Shown: in pieces, positions 59,384 to 64,000 of the stretch
Layout: every line of letters begins with the position of its first letter
Numbering within the stretch: the first letter of the stretch is position 1
Assembly (NCBI RefSeq): GCF_001643015.1
Contig: NZ_CP015622.1
Coordinates: 2,431,358-2,495,357, forward strand
Source: Corynebacterium crudilactis
GTDB taxonomy: Bacteria; Actinomycetota; Actinomycetes; Mycobacteriales; Mycobacteriaceae
Direction: 5' to 3'
Length of the DNA stretch: 64,000 nt
Made by a program: the position numbers and the translations under genes
The notes under the pieces: model-generated
Told to the model about the DNA's origin: nothing
Seen by the model: the letters and a program-made list of their open reading frames with translations, nothing else
Database searches by the model: none

Positions 59384-59418
59384 CGCGTTAAATACTCCTG
59401 TGTTATTTTCTGAGATTG

Positions 59419-60342
59419 TTATTGCTTGACAGAGAACTTGGCGGAGATAATTCGCGCGCCAATGTTGAGGACGGCAATGATGAGCACCAGGGTGAGGGCT
59501 GCGCCCCACAGCTTATCCAGTGTTGCTGGTGCGGTGCCGGCCTTGTACATATCAAGCATCATCAGTGGAAGGGAAGCCTGTGGGCCAGCGAATGGGTTCC
59601 AGTTGATGGCCTGGGAAGAACCAACCAGGACTAGAACTGGTGCAGATTCACCCATGACGCGAGCAACAGCGAGCATGACGCCGGTGACGATACCGGACAG
59701 CGCGGTAGGAAGAACGATCTTAGCGATGGTCTTCCACTTTGGCACGCCCAGCGCATAGGATGCTTCGCGCAGATCCTGCGGAACAACACGGAGCATTTCT
59801 TCAGTGTTTCGGATGATCACTGGAACCATCAGAATAACCAAGGACAGTGATACTGCGAAGCCAGAGCGATCGAAGCCGAAGAGCACAATCCACAGAGAGT
59901 AAACGAACAGTGCAGCAACGATGGATGGCACACCGGTGAGGATGTCCACCATGAAGGTGGTCAAACGGCCGAGGCGGTTACCGTTGGAGTATTCCACAAG
60001 ATAGATCGCGGTGAAGATACCGATTGGGATGGAGACCACTGAGGTAACCACTGCCTGCATGAAGGTACCGATCATCGCGTGGGCAGCGCCACCTCCTGGC
60101 AGCATCAGCATGACGCCAGCCTGGGATGTGGTCCACCAATCAGCGGTGAGGATTGGGGCAAGACCCCGAGCAATAACAGTCCACAGTACCCACACCAAGG
60201 GAACCGCTGCGAGAGCCATAGCACCATAGATGATGACAGTTGCAGCAGTGTCGGTGGATTTACGGCGAGATGAGATATCAGTAAAAGCAGAGCCCTTCTT
60301 CAATGGCTCATCCATACGCGGAGTAACAACGTTGTTAGTCAT
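59419..60342 (-). CDS. pstA: Phosphate ABC transporter permease PstA
   Basis: The 307-residue permease has about six membrane helices and the EAA-type loop [20 protein letters not shown] that touches PstB. It lies between pstC and pstB with short gaps. Confidence 0.95.
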   Translation of the reverse strand: MTNNVVTPRMDEPLKKGSAFTDISSRRKSTDTAATVIIYGAMALAAVPLVWVLWTVIARGLAPILTADWWTTSQAGVMLMLPGGGAAHAMIGTFMQAVVTSVVSIPIGIFTAIYLVEYSNGNRLGRLTTFMVDILTGVPSIVAALFVYSLWIVLFGFDRSGFAVSLSLVILMVPVIIRNTEEMLRVVPQDLREASYALGVPKWKTIAKIVLPTALSGIVTGVMLAVARVMGESAPVLVLVGSSQAINWNPFAGPQASLPLMMLDMYKAGTAPATLDKLWGAALTLVLIIAVLNIGARIISAKFSVKQ

Positions 60343-60356
60343 GTTTTATTCCCCTT

Positions 60357-61424
60357 CTACTTTCCGCGGTTAACCATGGCGCGTGCGCCAGCGTTGACGA
60401 TGAAGGTGAGGGCGAACAGCACGAGGCCGGCTGAGATGTAGGCACCTGCACGGGTGTTGTCGTTGAATTCTGGGGCAGCGTTCGCGATGGCCGTTGCGAA
60501 CGTGGTGCCGCCGTCGAAAAGCGAGAAGCGGAACGCCGAGGACGGCGAAACCACCATATAGAGCGCCATCGTCTCACCCAATGCACGACCAAGGCCGAGC
60601 ATCGCGCCGGAGACATAACCAGACATGCCGAATGGCAGGACGGTCAAACGAACTACTTCCCAACGAGTTGCGCCCAGTGCCAATGCGGACTCAATGTGGC
60701 CTTTTGGAGTTTGGACGAAAACTTCACGTGCGGTTGCTGCGATGACCGGCAAGATCATCACTGCGAGCACGATGCCACCGGTGAGCATATTGCGGCCTGT
60801 GGCGAAGGAAGGTGAGTTTTGGTAAGTAGCAAAGAGGAAGAAACTTCCGCCCCAGCTTTCGATCCAGGTGTAAAAACCAGACAAAGCTGGTCCAAGCACC
60901 TGCCAGCCCCAGAGACCATAAACGATCGAAGGCACAGCTGCGAGCATATCTACCATGTAGCCCAGTGGTTTAACCAGGCGCTTTGGTGAGTAATTAGAGA
61001 GGAAGATCGCGATTCCCAGTGCAATTGGCATTGCGATCAGCAGCGCGATAACAGAGATGAGAAGGGTTGCTGCAAGTAGGTTCGGAATACCGAAATACAT
61101 TGCATCGATGTCGGTGGTGTTCCATGCACCTGAGTAGGTGAAGAAGCCAACAATGCCTTCAGCATTACGCATCAAAGCTGGAACAGCACGCCAGATAAGG
61201 AACGCCGCGATGGCAAGGATCATAGCAGTAATAATCGCTGCAGAGGCGGTAGAGAGGAACTCGAAGATGCGATCGCCGGGGCGTTTAACGCTTCCGCCAC
61301 CTTCCGCAACGATCTTCCGTGAAGGCTTGGTCTGTGAGGAGTTCGCGTTGGTGGCAACAGGGTGTGCCTCTACCTTGGAGGAATCCAAGATCCGCTTCTC
61401 CGAAACTGACTCATTAGTGGCCAT
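60357..61424 (-). CDS. pstC: Phosphate ABC transporter permease PstC
   Basis: The 355-residue permease has a ~50-residue charged N-terminal extension, six membrane helices and the EAA loop ESALALGATRWEVVRLTVLP. It is separated from pstA by 14 bases and from pstS by a hairpin that may lower its expression. Confidence 0.95.
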   Translation of the reverse strand: MATNESVSEKRILDSSKVEAHPVATNANSSQTKPSRKIVAEGGGSVKRPGDRIFEFLSTASAAIITAMILAIAAFLIWRAVPALMRNAEGIVGFFTYSGAWNTTDIDAMYFGIPNLLAATLLISVIALLIAMPIALGIAIFLSNYSPKRLVKPLGYMVDMLAAVPSIVYGLWGWQVLGPALSGFYTWIESWGGSFFLFATYQNSPSFATGRNMLTGGIVLAVMILPVIAATAREVFVQTPKGHIESALALGATRWEVVRLTVLPFGMSGYVSGAMLGLGRALGETMALYMVVSPSSAFRFSLFDGGTTFATAIANAAPEFNDNTRAGAYISAGLVLFALTFIVNAGARAMVNRGK

Positions 61425-61474
61425 TGGTGATTTATTTCCTTAACTGGCGTATTGATAAAAAGCTTGTTAGGAAA

Positions 61475-61519
61475 ATCGGGCGCTCTCCCCCACTTGATAT
61501 GGGGAGAGGGCGCCCGATT
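61475..61519 (-). terminator. Hairpin between pstS and pstC (attenuator)
   Basis: AATCGGGCGC and CTCTCCCC blocks pair with GGGGAGAG and GCGCCCGATT around a 10-base loop. A short TTTT follows on the minus strand. It lies inside the operon, so partial termination would give more PstS than PstCAB. Confidence 0.7.
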
Positions 61520-61576
61520 GTCTTAAATGCAGTACTCACACGCGTTTAAGCAGTGAGACTACGTGCAAGCAGTTGA

Positions 61577-62704
61577 TTACTGGATTGCGTCAACTGCTGC
61601 AACAAGGCGGTCGTAGTGAGCGCCGGTAACTGGGATGTAGCCAAGAGCTTCAAGCTGATCATCCTGGGAGTCCAGAGCAACGGTCAGGAAGTCCTTGACC
61701 TGGTTGCGAGTGGTCTCGTCGTAGCCAGCGGAGCAGACGATCTCGTAGGTGGTGAGGATCAGTGGGTAAGCACCGGCTTCGTTCATTGCGAACATAGCGT
61801 CGGTGTCAACAACCATGTTGTGGCCCTCAGTCAGGAAGTCGAGTGCACCAAGTGCAACGCCGACGGACTCTGCATTGAGCTCAACTGGGCCGGAGCCGAA
61901 GTCAATGTTTGCAATACCAAGACCGGACTGCTGAGCGAAACCAGCCTCAACGTAGGTGATGCCACCCTCGATGTTGGAGGTCTCAGAAGCAACACCGTTG
62001 GAGCCCTGTGCGCCAGAGCCAACCTCGGTTGGGAACTGCTGGCCTTCGGTCTCCCAGATATCGGTGGAAGCACCGAGGAACTTCTGGAAGTTATCGGAGG
62101 TGCCGGATTCTTCGGAACGGTACAGAACAGAGATGTCCAGATCAGGAAGCTCAGTGCCCTCGTTCTGGGAAGCGATTGCTTCGTCGTTCCAGTTGGTGAT
62201 TTCACCCTTGAAAATCTGAGCAATGGTGTTGGTGTCCAAGTTCAGGGACTCAACGCCAGGAACGTTGTAAGCAACAGCAACTGGGCCGATAACGAATGGC
62301 AAGTGCCATGCTTCATTGCCTTCACAACGCGCTGCTGCTTCTGCAGCCTGGTCTTCCTTCATTGGGGAGTCAGATCCACCGAAGGAAACCTGGCCTGCAG
62401 CGAAGTTGGTACGGCCGGAACCGGAACCTGAAGGGGTGTAAGCCAAAGATGCGCCATCAACAGACTCGGAGTACTTGATACCGAAGTAGTCCATTGCGGA
62501 CTGCTGGGAAGATGCACCTTCAGCAACGAGCTGACCGGATACACCGGAAAGACCCTCAACAGCCGCGGAATCAGATCCGGTGGAAGCTGCGGAAGAGGAA
62601 GAAGCGGAATCAGACTCGGTGGAGTCGGAGCAAGCTACAAGTGCGAAGGAGCCTGCGGTAACTGCGCCCACGAGGGCGATGGAGCGCTTAAGAGTGAGGT
62701 TCAC
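61577..62704 (-). CDS. pstS: Phosphate-binding lipoprotein PstS
   Basis: The 375-residue protein binds phosphate outside the membrane and delivers it to PstCAB. It has a signal peptide ending in the lipobox LVAC (cysteine about residue 25), then an Asp/Ser-rich linker of about 25 residues and the PstS domain with YTPSGSGSGR and SEESGTSDNF phosphate-binding segments. It is the first gene of the operon. Expression is expected to rise on phosphate starvation through PhoRS. Confidence 0.95.
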   Translation of the reverse strand: MNLTLKRSIALVGAVTAGSFALVACSDSTESDSASSSSAASTGSDSAAVEGLSGVSGQLVAEGASSQQSAMDYFGIKYSESVDGASLAYTPSGSGSGRTNFAAGQVSFGGSDSPMKEDQAAEAAARCEGNEAWHLPFVIGPVAVAYNVPGVESLNLDTNTIAQIFKGEITNWNDEAIASQNEGTELPDLDISVLYRSEESGTSDNFQKFLGASTDIWETEGQQFPTEVGSGAQGSNGVASETSNIEGGITYVEAGFAQQSGLGIANIDFGSGPVELNAESVGVALGALDFLTEGHNMVVDTDAMFAMNEAGAYPLILTTYEIVCSAGYDETTRNQVKDFLTVALDSQDDQLEALGYIPVTGAHYDRLVAAVDAIQ

Positions 62705-62998
62705 GGGGAAGCCTTTCCGGTTTAAGTTAAGACATCGTCTGAGCAGATTCAGCAGGCGGGTTTACACCCTTCCTGTTTGCTCACGATCTAAAAATCTAAG
62801 ACCTGGAAATGACCAACTAAGGCTAATTTGGTTAACAGACAATGAACTCTGGGATAGCGTTCGGCAAATTTTGCCACCCCTTGCATCTCACTCGCACTAC
62901 TTAGAGACTCCAGTCACAAAAATCGGGCATTTTCCAGCCCCTGGGGGCGGAAAATCCCGATTCTTATCATTTTCACAGTTACCTGGCATGCAGAATTT
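62705..62998 (-). promoter_or_regulatory. pstS upstream region
   Basis: The pst promoter lies in these 294 bases. The minus strand at about 62968-62988 reads GGTAACTGTGAAAATG, which partly resembles the PhoR direct-repeat site (TGTGAA element), about 270 bases before the start. The match is weak. Confidence 0.35.
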
Positions 62999-63877
62999 TT
63001 ACTTTTCGTAAACAACGTGACTTTCTGCGACAGAAAAGCCTAATTTTTCGTATGCAGCTACTGCCGGTTTGTTGTCTGCTTCTACATACAGCACAACTTT
63101 TTTAGCTCCTTGAGCCTTCATATGATGCAGACCCAAGCGCACCAATGGGTCCCCCAAGCCACGACCACGATAGGCAGCTGACAATCCAACAACATAGATT
63201 TCCTGTAATTCAGCACTGTGTTGCTTTACCCAATGGAAGCCAACTACTTCCTCGCCATCCCAAAGAAATAGCACGTCAGCATCTTTGTACCAAGAAGCCT
63301 TCTGTGCCTGTGCAAGCCGATACGTGGTCCATCCGCCCTGTTCAGGGTGCCAATCAAAGGCCTCATTGTTTGCTTGCAACCATTTTGCTTCTGCAGCAGA
63401 CTTCTCAATTGGGGCATTAGCCAAGCTGCTGTGCGTAATACCTTCTGGATCAAGGAATTTCGCAGATTCTTCCAGGGCTAAGCCATCAACTTCCATAACT
63501 AAAAGCTCACGGGTCTTTTTCATACGCAAGGTGGAAGCCAATGCTTGGGCACCAACGGTGTTTCCATGCGCCCAGATAGAAGCCGAAGGGGTCGCGTCGA
63601 TAAGCGCCTTGCCGATGCCCTGGCGCCTGTGCGCCGGGTGGACAGCTAGCTCCGTGGTTTCCTCATCCGTGGCCGCGAGGCCAACCAATTTGCCATTCAG
63701 CGTGACAATTAAATGTGTATGACCAAGCCCAGGTTCAGCAAGACCGCGAAGGAATTGCTCCGAGAGCGCGTCAACGCCATCCACCGCGCGAACCTCTTTC
63801 AGGAGCAATAGTGCCTGCTCACGAAGGTCTCGGTCCAGCGCTATCTGAGTATTTTTGATGCGATTGGAGGTATTCAT
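62999..63877 (-). CDS. mshD: Mycothiol synthase MshD
   Basis: MshD acetylates Cys-GlcN-Ins with acetyl-CoA, the last step of mycothiol synthesis. The 292-residue protein has two GNAT domains, the first weaker (HPAHRRQGIGKAL near residue 80) and the second with the full loop VGLSAAYRGRGLGDPLVRLG near residue 231 (split as AAYRGRGLGDPL). Mycothiol is specific for actinobacteria, which supports the host call. It is divergent from the partial gene at the right edge. Confidence 0.92.
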   Translation of the reverse strand: MNTSNRIKNTQIALDRDLREQALLLLKEVRAVDGVDALSEQFLRGLAEPGLGHTHLIVTLNGKLVGLAATDEETTELAVHPAHRRQGIGKALIDATPSASIWAHGNTVGAQALASTLRMKKTRELLVMEVDGLALEESAKFLDPEGITHSSLANAPIEKSAAEAKWLQANNEAFDWHPEQGGWTTYRLAQAQKASWYKDADVLFLWDGEEVVGFHWVKQHSAELQEIYVVGLSAAYRGRGLGDPLVRLGLHHMKAQGAKKVVLYVEADNKPAVAAYEKLGFSVAESHVVYEK

Positions 63878-63936
63878 GACCCCAGGTTAGCCCCAACTTT
63901 GAATCTCTTGCAGGAACGTGGGGTAAAGATATAGAT

Positions 63937-64000
63937 GTGGAAAAATCCAGAAAACGAGTATTAACCATTACAGCGTCGACAATTGGAGCAGTTGCAGTGG
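63937..64000 (+). CDS. 5' end of an exported or membrane protein (cut by the window edge)
   Basis: The frame starts at GTG and reads MEKSRKRVLTITASTIGAVAV: a positively charged N-terminus followed by a hydrophobic stretch, as in a signal peptide or anchor. The rest is outside the window. The start has GGGGTAAAG upstream. Confidence 0.5.
   Translation, partial: MEKSRKRVLTITASTIGAVAV

Noticed and set aside
60500..60520. Further GTCGAAAAGC match resembling the dispersed 13-mer
   Set aside because: It lies in the pstC coding region and only part of the core matches; taken as chance.

Overview
The window carries a Corynebacterium chromosome segment, almost certainly C. glutamicum or a very close relative. 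The evidence is gene content and order: serB-ctaD-nrdF-ftn-gntR1-nrdEIH-rpmJ-nadE, pgm-crcB1-crcB2, ramA, cysK-cysE, sucCD, actA, phoU, pstSCAB and mshD. Base composition is moderate, and mycothiol synthase and a RamA regulator are present. Species naming rests on recognition, not on a database search. Most genes lie on the minus strand.

Region 1 (1-12.8 kb) holds the 5' part of a gene downstream of serB, then serB, cytochrome aa3 subunit I (ctaD), and the class Ib ribonucleotide reductase genes nrdF and nrdHIE. These are separated by ferritin (ftn) and the gluconate regulator gntR1. rpmJ, nadE, a fructosamine-kinase-like gene and a PPOX-type flavoprotein follow. A pair of NrdR-like boxes lies upstream of nrdH, and a DtxR-like box lies upstream of ftn.

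Region 2 (12.8-25 kb) holds a YhdH/AcuI-type reductase, tRNA-Ala, a membrane-anchored DsbA-like protein, pgm and a two-gene fluoride channel. It also has a YcsI-type hydro-lyase, a DUF1648 membrane protein, a DAACS symporter, an ABC export pair (ATPase plus FtsX-like permease) and a previously easy-to-miss 46-residue membrane protein.

Region 3 (25.3-43.6 kb) is dominated by two tandem minus-strand rRNA operons (16S-23S-5S, no spacer tRNA). Each lies in a 5,871-bp direct repeat, and no difference was seen between the copies (25272-31142 and 37744-43614). Between them lies a 6.6-kb sugar-catabolic island: two sugar-phosphate-isomerase-like enzymes, two Gfo/Idh/MocA dehydrogenases and one GPH/MFS transporter. 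That composition fits a 3-keto-sugar route of the levoglucosan type. A decayed 3' end of a further 5S gene sits at about 24.8 kb, so this locus has a history of rRNA operon rearrangement.

Region 4 (43.6-64 kb) holds murA with Asp in place of the catalytic Cys, a PduO-type adenosyltransferase, ramA, cysK-cysE, tRNAs Phe, Asp, Asp, Glu and Lys, and sucCD. It continues with a FrnE-like DsbA protein, an alpha/beta-hydrolase without the usual serine, actA, a dus gene, phoU, pstSCAB, mshD and the first codons of an exported protein at the right edge.

Two unexplained repeat families stand out. One is a 13-mer, GCTTTTCGACGCC, usually preceded by an A/T-rich CTAAAGATTTTT-like stretch, which recurs between genes at nine places. 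The other is a ~58-bp element present in inverted orientation at 14.03 and 52.06 kb. A solitary type I-E CRISPR-repeat-like sequence lies between nrdH and nrdI, with no array around it.
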